Source: Anaeromassilibacillus senegalensis (GTDB lineage: Bacteria; Bacillota; Clostridia; Oscillospirales; Acutalibacteraceae). From it: 64,000 bases of DNA. A program made the position numbers and the translations under genes. Under the pieces are notes generated by a model, which worked only from the letters and a program-made list of their open reading frames with translations, did no database searches and had not been told where the DNA came from. Each line of letters starts with the position of its first letter. Position 1 is the stretch's first letter. Shown here in pieces: positions 7,828-16,948 of this stretch. The stretch covers positions 310,001 to 374,000 of the forward strand of contig NZ_LN868536.1 in the NCBI RefSeq assembly GCF_001261775.1, read 5' to 3'.

Positions 7828-9768
7828 ATGGATCAGAAAACCTTTTATATCACCACGCCCATCTATTATCCCTCCGGAAAGGCGCACATCGGCCACAGCT
7901 ATTGCACCGTCGCCAGCGATGCAATCGCGCGCTATAAGCGTTTGCAGGGTTACGACGTGATGTTCCTGACCGGTACCGACGAGCACGGGCAGAAGATTGA
8001 ATTAAAGGCCGCCGAGGCGGGCGTGACGCCCAAAGAATATGTGGATCAGATTGTTGCGGGCTTTCAGGACCTGTGGAAGCTGTTGAACATCAGCAACGAC
8101 CGCTTCATCCGCACTACGGACGAATACCACGTCAGGGCGGTGCAGCAAATTTTTAAGGCCCTCTACGACAAGGGCGAAATCTACAAAGGCAAGTACGAGG
8201 GCTGGTACTGTACCCCCTGTGAGGCCTTCTGGACGGAAACCCAGCTCAAGGACGGCAAATGTCCGGACTGTGGGCGCGAGGTCAAATGGGCCGAGGAGGA
8301 GGCGTATTTCTTCCGTCTGTCCAACTACGGGGACCGCATCCTGAAGCTCTATGAGGAGCATCCGGAATTCATCCAGCCGGAGAGCCGTAAAAACGAAATG
8401 ATCAATTTCATCAAGCAGGGCCTGGGCGACCTGTGCGTTTCCCGCACCAGCTTTACCTGGGGCATCCCGGTGGACTTTGACCCGAAGCACGTCGTTTATG
8501 TCTGGTTGGACGCGCTTACCAACTACATTACCGCCATGGGCTACGGCTCCGGCGACGACTCCGACTATCAAAAATACTGGCCGGCGGATGTGCACTTTGT
8601 CGGCAAGGAGATTGTGCGCTTCCACACCATCATCTGGCCCGCCATGCTGATGGCGCTGGACCTCCCGCTTCCCAAACAGGTTTACGGCCATGGCTGGCTG
8701 CTGTTCGGCGACGGCACCAAGATGAGCAAGTCGAAGGGCAACGTTGTGGACCCGATGATTTTGTGCGACCGCTACGGCGTAGACGCCATTCGCTATTTCT
8801 TGCTGCGTGAAATTCCGTTCGGTTCCGACGGCGTGTTCACCAACGAAGCACTGATCAGCCGCATCAATTCCGACCTGGCGAACGATCTGGGCAACCTGCT
8901 CTCCCGCACCACGGCGATGGTGCAGAAGTATTTTGGCGGCACGATCCCGGCGGAGCACGAGGCGGGCGACCCGGACGGCGAGCTGGTCGCGATGGCCAGT
9001 GCGCTGCGCGGCAAATGCGATGCGGCGATTGACAGTTACCAGTTCTCCAACGCGCTGACGGAAATCTGGCGGTTAATTGCCCGCTCCAACAAATATATCG
9101 ATGAGACCATGCCGTGGGCACTTGGCAAGGACGAGGCAAAAAAGGCCCGTCTGGCGGCGGTCCTGTACGACCTGTGCGAATGCCTGCGCATCATTTCCAT
9201 CCTGATCACCCCGTTTATGCCGGAAACCGCGCCGAAGATCCAGCGGCAGCTGGGCGCACAGGCGGACGTCCTCACTTATGAAGCGGCGGCACAGTGGGGC
9301 CTGCTCCCGGCGGATGCTGCCATTACCAAGGGCGACACGCTCTTCCCGCGCATCGACATTGATAAGGAGATTGAGGAGCTGAACAACCTGATCCCCAATC
9401 CGATGGAGCAGAAGAAAGAAGAGAAGCCGCACATTGAGGGTTTGGCGCAGATCGGCATCGACGATTTTGCCAAGGTGGAGCTGCGCGTGGCGACGATCAA
9501 GGCCTGTGAGCCGGTTAAGCGCGCGAAAAAGCTTTTAAAGCTCACGCTGGACGACGGCGAGGGTGAGCGCATCGTGGCGTCCGGGATTGCCCAGTGGTAC
9601 AAGCCGGAGGACCTCGTTGGACACAGCATCGTGCTGGTGGCGAACCTGAAGCCCGCAAAACTCTGCGGCGTGGAAAGCCAGGGGATGATTTTGGCGGCGG
9701 ACGCGTCGGAGGACGACGTGCGCGTGCTCTTTGTGGACGGTATCCCGGCGGGCTCCCGCATCCACTGA
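7828..9768 (+). CDS. metG: Methionyl-tRNA synthetase
   Basis: A 646-residue cytoplasmic enzyme that charges tRNA-Met with methionine using ATP. HIGH is at residues 20-23 and KMSKS at 298-302. Between them lies a zinc knuckle (CTPCEAF, then CPDCG). The anticodon-binding helical domain follows, and the C-terminal 110 residues form an EMAP/Trbp-type tRNA-binding domain (starting near IGIDDFAKVELRVATI). The length and single knuckle fit the Bacillus-type dimeric form. It is first in an operon with tatD, a conserved Firmicute order. Confidence 0.97.
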   Translation: MDQKTFYITTPIYYPSGKAHIGHSYCTVASDAIARYKRLQGYDVMFLTGTDEHGQKIELKAAEAGVTPKEYVDQIVAGFQDLWKLLNISNDRFIRTTDEYHVRAVQQIFKALYDKGEIYKGKYEGWYCTPCEAFWTETQLKDGKCPDCGREVKWAEEEAYFFRLSNYGDRILKLYEEHPEFIQPESRKNEMINFIKQGLGDLCVSRTSFTWGIPVDFDPKHVVYVWLDALTNYITAMGYGSGDDSDYQKYWPADVHFVGKEIVRFHTIIWPAMLMALDLPLPKQVYGHGWLLFGDGTKMSKSKGNVVDPMILCDRYGVDAIRYFLLREIPFGSDGVFTNEALISRINSDLANDLGNLLSRTTAMVQKYFGGTIPAEHEAGDPDGELVAMASALRGKCDAAIDSYQFSNALTEIWRLIARSNKYIDETMPWALGKDEAKKARLAAVLYDLCECLRIISILITPFMPETAPKIQRQLGAQADVLTYEAAAQWGLLPADAAITKGDTLFPRIDIDKEIEELNNLIPNPMEQKKEEKPHIEGLAQIGIDDFAKVELRVATIKACEPVKRAKKLLKLTLDDGEGERIVASGIAQWYKPEDLVGHSIVLVANLKPAKLCGVESQGMILAADASEDDVRVLFVDGIPAGSRIH

Positions 9769-9792
9769 TTGATAGACAACAAAAGGAGTCAC

Positions 9793-10578
9793 ATGGAACG
9801 ATTGATTTTTGATTCTCACGCCCATTATGACGACGATGCCTTCAATGAGGACCGCGCGGAACTGCTGTCCGGATTGCCGGAGCAGGGTGTCTGCCGGGTG
9901 CTCAACGTCGGCGCGGACTTACAAGGCTGCTATGACGCGGTGGAACTGGCTGCAAAATACCCGTATATTTATGCCGCGGTGGGCATCCATCCGGAATGCG
10001 TGCGCGATACGCCGGCGGATTCCCTGGAAAAGGTGGAATCCCTGCTGGCGGAACCAAAGGTTGTGGCGGTCGGCGAGATCGGCCTCGACTACCATTTTGA
10101 AGACAACGCCCCGCGGGAGGAGCAGATTCGATATTTTGAGGCGCAATTGGAACTTGCGGCGCGCCACAGCCTGCCCGTGGTCATTCACGACCGCGACGCG
10201 CATGGCGATACGATGGACATTCTGCGAAAATATAAGCCGCGCGGCGTACTGCACTGTTTTTCCGGCAGCGTGGAGATGGCGCGCGAGATCGTCAAGCTGG
10301 ACATGTATATCGGACTGGGGGGCGCGGTCACGTTTAAAAACGCGCGCGTTCCCGTGGAAGTGGCGGCAGATCTCCCGCTGGACCGCATCCTGATGGAGAC
10401 GGACGCGCCCTACATGGCGCCCGTGCCGTTCCGGGGCAAGCGCTGCCATTCCGCCCTGATTGCGCACACGGCGGCCCGCGTGGCGGAAATCCGCGGCATT
10501 TCCACAGAAGAGGTATTAAGGGCTTCGATGCGGAACGCCTCCCGGCTGTTCGGCATCCCGTTGGAGGAAAACGGCTGA
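9793..10578 (+). CDS. tatD: TatD family metal-dependent deoxyribonuclease
   Basis: A 261-residue TIM-barrel hydrolase. Metal ligands visible are the DSHAHYDD start, GEIGLDYHF with its Glu, VIHDRDAH, LHCFSGS and METDAP. TatD proteins hydrolyse DNA ends in a metal-dependent way; the in vivo role is debated. ATG 9793 follows AAAAGGAG and is preferred over TTG 9769 directly after the metG stop. It lies 24 nt after metG and its TGA overlaps the next start by 1 nt. Confidence 0.93.
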   Translation: MERLIFDSHAHYDDDAFNEDRAELLSGLPEQGVCRVLNVGADLQGCYDAVELAAKYPYIYAAVGIHPECVRDTPADSLEKVESLLAEPKVVAVGEIGLDYHFEDNAPREEQIRYFEAQLELAARHSLPVVIHDRDAHGDTMDILRKYKPRGVLHCFSGSVEMAREIVKLDMYIGLGGAVTFKNARVPVEVAADLPLDRILMETDAPYMAPVPFRGKRCHSALIAHTAARVAEIRGISTEEVLRASMRNASRLFGIPLEENG

Positions 10579-11228
10579 TGAGCAACAATATTGCCTATGT
10601 GCTGGGCCATACGCTCTACTTGAATATCACCAACCGCTGTCCGTGCGTCTGCGATTTCTGCATTCGCACGCACAGCAAAAGCGTCGGCTCCGGCGACAAC
10701 CTTTGGCTGGACGAGGAGCCGCACCGCACCGACGTCATGAACGCGCTGGCGGAATACGACCTTGGCCGGTATCGCGAGCTGGTCTTCTGCGGCTACGGCG
10801 AACCGACCTGCCGTCTGGACGACCTGCTGTGGATTTGCAGGAAGGTCCGCGGCCTGCGCGACATTCCCATTCGCGTCAACACGAACGGGCTTTCCGATTT
10901 GATCAATGGCAGGAATACCGCGCCGGAATTCTATGGGCTGGTGGATGCGGTTTCTGTCAGCTTGAACGCCTCCTCGCCGGAAAAGTATGACGCAATCTGC
11001 CACTCCCGGTTTGGTCTGGACGCGCTGCCCGCCGTCCTGAAGTTTACAAAGGAAGTGGGCGAGTACGTGCCGGAGGTCATTATGACCGTGGTGGACAACG
11101 ATACGCCGCGGGAAGAGCTGGACGCGTGCGAGGCGCTCTGCAAAGAGACAGGCGCCCAGTTCCGCGTGCGGCGTTACATCACCACCTATGAGGAGGAGGC
11201 GCAAAAGCCCGATCCGCAGATTTCATAA
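10578..11228 (+). CDS. TatD-associated radical SAM protein
   Basis: A 216-residue radical SAM protein with the 4Fe-4S/SAM motif CPCVCDFC (CxxxCxxC) near residue 15, then a glycine-rich CGYGEPTC segment and VRVNTNG/VSVSLNA strands typical of a partial TIM barrel. The ATG shares one base with the tatD stop. This tatD-coupled arrangement matches a known but uncharacterised family (radical SAM protein, TatD-associated). It is short and has no auxiliary cluster domain. Substrate unknown. Confidence 0.85.
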   Translation: MSNNIAYVLGHTLYLNITNRCPCVCDFCIRTHSKSVGSGDNLWLDEEPHRTDVMNALAEYDLGRYRELVFCGYGEPTCRLDDLLWICRKVRGLRDIPIRVNTNGLSDLINGRNTAPEFYGLVDAVSVSLNASSPEKYDAICHSRFGLDALPAVLKFTKEVGEYVPEVIMTVVDNDTPREELDACEALCKETGAQFRVRRYITTYEEEAQKPDPQIS

Positions 11229-11248
11229 GAGAATATAAAAAAGCAGTG

Positions 11249-11369
11249 GGGCCGTTGCAAAACAGCTCATTATAAAAAGTTAAACAGAAAACACCTTTGA
11301 AAATGGCTTTTAAAGACCAGTTTTAAAGGTGTTTTCTTTTGTTACATACTGTTCCTTTTGCAACGACCC
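11249..11369. repeat. Nested inverted repeat (long hairpin) after the radical SAM gene
   Basis: Outer arms GGGCCGTTGCAAAA (about 11249-11262) and TTTTGCAACGACCC (11356-11369) pair with one G-T wobble. Inside, GAAAACACCTTT (11287-11298) pairs perfectly with 11325-11336 and is followed by TTTTG, so the inner hairpin is also a plausible terminator for the metG operon. Confidence 0.7.
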
Positions 11370-11515
11370 TGTAAATTTGCCCGGTAGCATAAACGGTCCG
11401 CAAAGAACCGTATCACTCGTTCCCACTCGCTCTTCTCGGAAGGAGGACCTCCGGTCGGGGCGCTCGTTAGAGGCTAAAGCTTCGCTCGGCGCTCTAAGCG
11501 GCTATCGCCGGAGGC
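11362..11515. repeat. Dispersed intergenic repeat, copy A
   Basis: This noncoding stretch is repeated with moderate divergence at 25546-25683. Shared landmarks in the same order are a CCCGG(T/C)AGCA box, a CTCGTTCCCACTC box, GACCTCCGGTC (an inverted repeat), TAGAGGCTAAAGC and CTCTAA. The terminal parts form hairpins. Copy A has about 9 extra bases (GGAAGGAG) before GACCTCC. It occupies the gap between the radical SAM gene and eutH. Confidence 0.8.
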
Positions 11516-11551
11516 GCGTGCCGACTACAAGTCCTCTGCCTTTGGAAACCG

Positions 11552-11570
11552 CCACCTTTTGGAAAGGTGG
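11552..11570 (-). terminator. Small hairpin downstream of eutH
   Basis: CCACCTTT (11552-11559) pairs with AAAGGTGG (11563-11570). It is correctly placed to end the minus-strand eutH transcript, but there is no long U-tract. Confidence 0.35.
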
Positions 11571-11601
11571 ACAAACGCGTGTGGTGCGGATCCTATTCTT
11601 T

Positions 11602-12687
11602 TCATATGCCGTTCCCGGCCGGTTTCGCATTTTTTGTAAAAGCGCCCGCGAGAAGCAGGGCAGCGATTCCGCCAGCCAGCTTGCAGACGATGTATGCGCC
11701 AACTGACCCGCTCTCCACACTGGAGACAAATGCGAGCTGTCCGCCGAAGACAAACGCCCCGCTCACCGCAAAGGCTGCATTCAGAATTTTGCCGCGCGTA
11801 TCCATCCGGCTGTATAGCGGAATCATGGAGACGCTCGTCGCCAGGCTGACGAACAGCCCGACGGCGGCATAGCGGTTGACGCCCAGTTTCTCCGCAACGG
11901 CGTCGATTGCGCCGCCGCAGTGGGACAGCAGCAGGCCGCAGGCGACGGTGGAGCCGCACAATGTTACGGCGATTTTAAAGACAATGACCAGCACCTCCTG
12001 GAAGAGCGCGCCTTCCGCAACCGACCAGGCAGGGACAAAAACGCCCAGTGTTACCAAACAGAACAGGAGGATACCCGCGATCCGCACCAGTTGTCCCAAT
12101 CCGGACAGCACCCGAATGCAGCCGCGCGGAACCAGCCGCAGCGCCAGACAAAGCGCCGCACAGATCAGCAGGACGGGCCAGGAATTTGATGCCAGAACGG
12201 GGAGGGGAAGGCCCAACAGCAGCCCGCCGGCAACCAAAGCCACAGGCAGCACAATGATGCCCCATAAAACGCCCTGCATAAAACCGGGGACTTCATAACT
12301 GGGCAAACCGCCCAGGGAGATCGGCAGGACAAAGCTGATCAAACAGCCCAGCGTGGAAGATACCATCAGGCCGCTGAACAACGCCAGCGGTTGGGATGCC
12401 GCCAACTGGGTGGCAATCGCATAGCCGCCCATGTCCGGCGCGAGCAATGCTCCCGCGATCAGGGAAGGGTCGAACGGCAGAACGGCGGACAGCCCCGCAA
12501 TAGTTTCCGGGTGAGAGCTGAGCGCCGTCACGGCGATACAATATACGCCGCTAATGGAGAGACAGAGCGGCCCCATCGAAGCCAGCCCGCGGTCAAATTC
12601 CTCCGCGACGCCCAGTTTCCCGCCGATGATCTTGTCTACCGCACCCAGCAGGGCAAACAGCAGCAGAATAACGATGAAGATGTTCAT
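11602..12687 (-). CDS. eutH: Ethanolamine permease-like membrane protein EutH
   Basis: A 361-residue polytopic protein with about 10-11 hydrophobic helices. The EutH signature is clear near the N-terminus: a GGKLGVAEEF segment, then ALLAPDMGGYAIATQL. EutH is implicated in ethanolamine uptake across the inner membrane at low concentration. No other eut gene is present here. The start (ATG 12687) lies 6 nt after the stop of the aminopeptidase gene, so the two are one operon. The substrate in this context is uncertain. Confidence 0.85.
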   Translation of the reverse strand: MNIFIVILLLFALLGAVDKIIGGKLGVAEEFDRGLASMGPLCLSISGVYCIAVTALSSHPETIAGLSAVLPFDPSLIAGALLAPDMGGYAIATQLAASQPLALFSGLMVSSTLGCLISFVLPISLGGLPSYEVPGFMQGVLWGIIVLPVALVAGGLLLGLPLPVLASNSWPVLLICAALCLALRLVPRGCIRVLSGLGQLVRIAGILLFCLVTLGVFVPAWSVAEGALFQEVLVIVFKIAVTLCGSTVACGLLLSHCGGAIDAVAEKLGVNRYAAVGLFVSLATSVSMIPLYSRMDTRGKILNAAFAVSGAFVFGGQLAFVSSVESGSVGAYIVCKLAGGIAALLLAGAFTKNAKPAGNGI

Positions 12688-12693
12688 GCGGCC

Positions 12694-14484
12694 TTAACGG
12701 GAGAGCGGCGCGCAGGCGGTTTTCAGCCAGTCCTGCTCCTCCGGCGTCAGGCTGCTTTCCAGTGTTTTGTAAACCAGCGCGTGATACTCGTTGAGCCAGT
12801 CCAGTTCGTCGTTGTCCAACAGGTCGACCTTCACCGGTTTGACATCAATGGGACAGTAGGTGATCGGCTCAAAGCAGAGGAAGCGCCCGTATTCGGTGAC
12901 GCCCCATTCTTTGCACAGCAGCTCGTTCTCGATGCGGATGCCCACCTTGCCTTCCTCATAGATGCCGGGTTCGTCCGTCACTGTCATGCCGGGCATAAAC
13001 GCCACGTTATTGGTAATGCGCAGGTTCTGCGGGCCCTCGTGCACGCCGCCGACGAAGCCGACGCCGTGGCCGGTGCCGCAGCGGTAGTCGATGCCGTGGC
13101 GCCATACGGCGCTGCGGGCCATGATATCCAGGTTGCCGCCGGTGCAGCCCTCCAGGAAGACAACGCGCGCCAGGTCGATATGGCTTTTGAGAACCAATGT
13201 ATAGAAGGTCTTTTCCTCATCGGTCAGCTCGCCCATCGTGTAGGTGCGGGTGATGTCCGTGGTGCCGTCCCGGAACTGCGCACCGCTGTCCACCAGCAGG
13301 AAGCCGTGCGGTTCCAGTTTCGCACAGGTTTCCGGCAGTGCGTGATAGTGCATCATGGCGGCGTTCGCGCCGTAGGCGGCGATGGTATCGAAGCTGTCGC
13401 CCAGGTTCAGCGGCTGCGCTTTGCGCAGGCCGGTCAGCATGTCCGCGACGTCGCATTCGGTCACGGTTTCCCCGGAAGCCATTTTCGCTTCCAAAGCCAT
13501 TTGGAAGCGGACCATGGCAACGCCGTCCTTCACGTGCGCGTTTTTGATGTTCTGAATCTCCACCTCGTTTTTAACGCCCTTCAGCGGCTGGACCGGTTCT
13601 TCACCCGCCTGCAGCTTAATAGAAGCGTTGGCCTTCATCGCATGGTATAGCGTGTAGCTGGTTCCCTCCGGCTCGTATAGGGCGGTGACCGGCGTACGGA
13701 CGGAGGCGATTGCGGAGGCGGCATCCTCATAGGGTGCAACCTGTACCCCCTCTGCGTTGAGTGTGGCTTCTACCTCGGCGGGGACACGCTTTTTGTTGAT
13801 GAACAGTGTGGCGCTTTCCGGCAGCACCAGACAGTAGGAGAGGGGGAATGGGTTGTATGCGATGTCGTCCGCACGCAGGTTGAGCGTCCAGGCGACGCTT
13901 TCCAAACGGGAGAGCAGTGTGGCGTCCGCTCCCTGCTCCGCCAGCGCGTCGCGCAGCTGTTCCAGTTTTTCATGGGCGGTTTTGCCTGCGTATTCGGTTC
14001 CCAGCAGCCACGCGGTGGTAGCGGGCACGGGCGGGCGGCCTTCCCACAGGGGAGAAACGAAGTCGATGTCTTTTATTGTGATTTTCTTTTCTGCAAACTC
14101 CTTTTCCAGCTTCTCCACGGTGGAAATGGCGGTGATCATGCCGTCCAATCCCATCACGCCGCCCTGCGGCAGGTTCTCTGCCAGCCAGTCGGGGATTTCC
14201 GGCGTACCCTTGACGGCGACACGCATCAATTCGATGCCGCTGCCCGCCAATTGGTGCTCTGCCTGGATGAAATAACGCCCGTCCACCCACAGTGCGGCTT
14301 TTTCCGCCGTAACGGCCAGCGTGCCGACGGAGCCGGTAAAGCCGGAGAACCAGCTGCGCGCACCGTAGCAATCGGGCAGGTATTCGCTCATATGCGGGTC
14401 GGAAGAGGGGATCAGATAGCCGTCCACACCCGCGCTCTTCATCGCGGCGCGCAGGGCCGCAATGCGTTCAGGAACCGTTTTCAT
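12694..14484 (-). CDS. Aminopeptidase P family protein (Xaa-Pro aminopeptidase, M24)
   Basis: A 596-residue protein with the three-part layout of the long aminopeptidase P1 class: creatinase N domain (1-130), a second creatinase-like domain (about 135-300) and a C-terminal M24 pita-bread metallopeptidase. Metal-site segments are LVDSGAQFRDGTTDITRT, GTGHGVGFVGGVHEGP and an EPGIYEEGKVGIRIENELL stretch. It removes N-terminal residues preceding proline, probably in the cytoplasm during peptide catabolism. First gene of a minus-strand pair with eutH and divergent from copA. Confidence 0.93.
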   Translation of the reverse strand: MKTVPERIAALRAAMKSAGVDGYLIPSSDPHMSEYLPDCYGARSWFSGFTGSVGTLAVTAEKAALWVDGRYFIQAEHQLAGSGIELMRVAVKGTPEIPDWLAENLPQGGVMGLDGMITAISTVEKLEKEFAEKKITIKDIDFVSPLWEGRPPVPATTAWLLGTEYAGKTAHEKLEQLRDALAEQGADATLLSRLESVAWTLNLRADDIAYNPFPLSYCLVLPESATLFINKKRVPAEVEATLNAEGVQVAPYEDAASAIASVRTPVTALYEPEGTSYTLYHAMKANASIKLQAGEEPVQPLKGVKNEVEIQNIKNAHVKDGVAMVRFQMALEAKMASGETVTECDVADMLTGLRKAQPLNLGDSFDTIAAYGANAAMMHYHALPETCAKLEPHGFLLVDSGAQFRDGTTDITRTYTMGELTDEEKTFYTLVLKSHIDLARVVFLEGCTGGNLDIMARSAVWRHGIDYRCGTGHGVGFVGGVHEGPQNLRITNNVAFMPGMTVTDEPGIYEEGKVGIRIENELLCKEWGVTEYGRFLCFEPITYCPIDVKPVKVDLLDNDELDWLNEYHALVYKTLESSLTPEEQDWLKTACAPLSR

Positions 14485-14599
14485 GAAAATTCCTTCTTTC
14501 TCTATGTTTCATTCCGGAACCCCGGAGTCGTTGATTCACAAGTTCCATTCTATCGCCGCCCGGCGGTTTGTGCAAGTGGAAAATACATTTCCTTACCGC

Positions 14600-14628
14600 T
14601 TGCAATGTGGATAAATTTAGTGTATATT
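14600..14628 (+). promoter_or_regulatory. Promoter of copA
   Basis: TTGCAA at 14600-14605 and TATATT at 14623-14628 have a 17-bp spacer. No CopY-type operator was recognised. Confidence 0.6.
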
Positions 14629-14722
14629 AAAAACAGACAAATTTTAGGAATAGAACCGGGGCGGCTGCGGAGAATATTCCAGTGAGAACATTTGGCCCGG
14701 AAGGGCGGAGGGAAGCTTTATC

Positions 14723-16859
14723 ATGAAAGAATTGACAGTAGAGATCGGCGGTATGCACTGCGTCATGTGTGCCGCGGCAGTGGAAAAATCCCTGAAAAAA
14801 CTGGACGGCGTACAGGAAGCGGATGTAAGCTACGCGTCGGAAAGTGCACATATCGTTTTTGACGAACAGAAGGTCAACTTAAAAAATATTACCAAAAACG
14901 TCAAGCAGGCAGGCTATGTAGTGGTGGAAGACAAAGGCGCGTTCCAGCAGCGGGAATTCCAGAAGCTGCTGATCAGCTTTATCATTTCCGCCGTTTTGAC
15001 GCTGCCCTTTATGGTGGAAATGGTGCTGATGTTTGCCGCGCCCAACGCTCCGCTGATGCACACGCTGCACAACGGCTGGCTGCAGCTGACGCTGGCGACA
15101 CTGGTGGAATTTGGCATTGGCTGGCGGTTCTTTGTGGGCGCATGGGAATCCATCCGCTCCGGCAGTGCCAATATGGATGTGCTGGTGAGCCTTGGCACGT
15201 TGGCGGCGTACCTGTACAGCCTCTATAATGTTTTGACGGGCGGGCACACCTATTATTTTGAGGCCTGCGCCGTGGTCATTACCTTGGTGCTGCTGGGCAA
15301 GTTGTTTGAGACAAAGGCGAAGGCGCGCGCCAATTCGGCGGTGGAGAGTCTCCTGCAATTGCAGCCCAAAATGGCAACAGTCCTGCGCGACGGCACGGAA
15401 CAGCAGATTCCCACGGGAGAAATTGTACCGGGAGAAATCGTATTGGTGCGTCCGGGAGAGGGCGTCGCGGTGGATGGAAAAATCGTCAAGGGCGATTCCG
15501 CAATTGACGAATCCATGCTGACCGGTGAGAGCATTCCTGTCAACAAGACGGTGGGGGACAGCGTATTTGCCGGTACGGTCAACCGCCAGGGTGCGTTCCA
15601 GTTTGAAGCGACGGGCGTGGGGAAAAGCACCATGCTTTCTTCTATTGTAAAAATGGTCCGCTCCGCCCAGCAGAGCAAGCCGGCGGTGCAGAAGCTGGTG
15701 GATCAGGTGGCGTCCATCTTTGTGCCGACAATTCTGGTCATCGCGCTGGTTTCCTTTGCCGTTACCTGGTTCGTGACCGGCGACGTCGCGCCCGCAATCT
15801 ATCATGCGGTGTCCGTATTGGTGATCGCGTGTCCGTGTGCGCTGGGCTTGGCGACGCCCACCGCCTTGATGGTGGGGACCGGTATGGCGGCCAACGCGGG
15901 CATTTTGATCAAGGACGCGGATTCCATGCAGATGGCTGGCAAGATCAAGAGCATTGTGTTGGACAAAACCGGCACGATCACGGAGGGTCAGCCGAAGCTG
16001 ACGGATTTTGTGCCGTTTGAGGGATTTGACAAAACAGCTTTGCTGCGATACGGTGCGGCGGCGGAGAAGCTGAGTGAGCACCCGGTGGGCCAGGCAATCT
16101 ATACCTATTGTGCGGAGCACGCCGGTGCGGTTCCGGAAGCGGAGGAGTTCAACGCGCAGGTGGGCAGCGGCGTGCATGCCATGGTGGACGGCCATAAGAT
16201 TTATATCGGCAAGTTTGAAAACGACGCGACCGCCAAACTGGAGCAGCAGGGCAAAACCGCCGTCACGCTGACCGTAGACGGACAGCCTGCCGCGGTCTTC
16301 GCGGTGGCGGATAAGGTCAAGGAGGACTCCGCGAAGGCGGTTCAAAAATTGCAGGAGCGCGGCATTGAGGTCTATATGGTCACCGGTGACAACGAGGCGA
16401 CGGCAAAGGCCATCGCGGCACAGGTCGGCATCACTCACGTGATCGCGGGTGTGCTGCCCGGCGACAAGAAAGAAAAGGTCGCGGAGCTGAAGAAGCATGG
16501 CGTGGTTGCCATGGTGGGTGACGGCGCGAACGATGCCCCGGCGCTGGCCGCCGCGGACATCGGCATGGCGCTCGGCACCGGCACGGATGTGGCGGCCGGA
16601 TGTGGCGGCGCAGGCGGGCTCCCTTGTCATCATGAGTGGCAGCCTGCTGGATGTGCCGAAGGCGATCACACTTTCCAAGGCCATTATGAGCAAAATCCGG
16701 CAGAACCTGTTCTGGGCGTTCATCTACAATACCATCGGTGTGCCGCTGGCGGCGTTCGGGCTGTTGAGTCCGATTGTGGCGGGCGCGGCGATGGCGTTCA
16801 GCTCCGTGTCCGTGGTGACGAATTCGCTGCTGCTCAAAAGGAAACGGATAGACGGATAA
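14723..16859 (+). pseudogene. copA: Copper-translocating P-type ATPase CopA, frameshifted by a 13-nt tandem duplication
   Basis: A P1B-type Cu(I) exporter: HMA domain with CVMC (residues 1-70), membrane helices, CPC at residues 370-372, DKTGT with Asp414, an HP motif (EHPVGQ) and GDGANDAPA. At 16584-16609 the 13-mer CGGATGTGGCGGC occurs twice in direct tandem. Removing one copy restores [17 protein letters not shown] and a frame ending at 16859 (707 residues) with the last two helices, including the conserved YN and MAFSSVSVV ligand residues. As sequenced, translation goes out of frame after the duplication and ends at 16930 without those helices, so the pump is predicted inactive. A sequencing artefact or reversible slippage cannot be excluded. 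Confidence 0.85.
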
Positions 16860-16870
16860 AGTATCAAAGG

Positions 16871-16920
16871 AAAACCTCTGTTGCCCAGACATCATGTTTG
16901 GAGCAGCAGAGGTTTTTCTG
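16871..16920 (+). terminator. Terminator after copA
   Basis: AAAACCTCTG (16871-16880) pairs with CAGAGGTTTT (16907-16916), followed by TCTG. It lies directly after the original copA stop, which supports 16859 as the ancestral end. Confidence 0.75.
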
Positions 16921-16948
16921 TAAACAGTGAATGACAAACCAATGAAGA

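Noticed and set aside
11329..11706. 125-codon open frame across the dispersed repeat
   Set aside because: It runs through hairpins and into the antisense of eutH, with no ribosome site; the other repeat copy has no equivalent frame.
14879..16723. 614-codon minus-strand open frame over copA
   Set aside because: Shadow of a P-type ATPase gene; no recognisable domain and no ribosome site.
16610..16930. Alternative C-terminus of CopA in the shifted frame as a real domain
   Set aside because: The sequence (Cys/Gly/His-rich, no helices) is the off-frame reading of the conserved last membrane helices and passes through the terminator.
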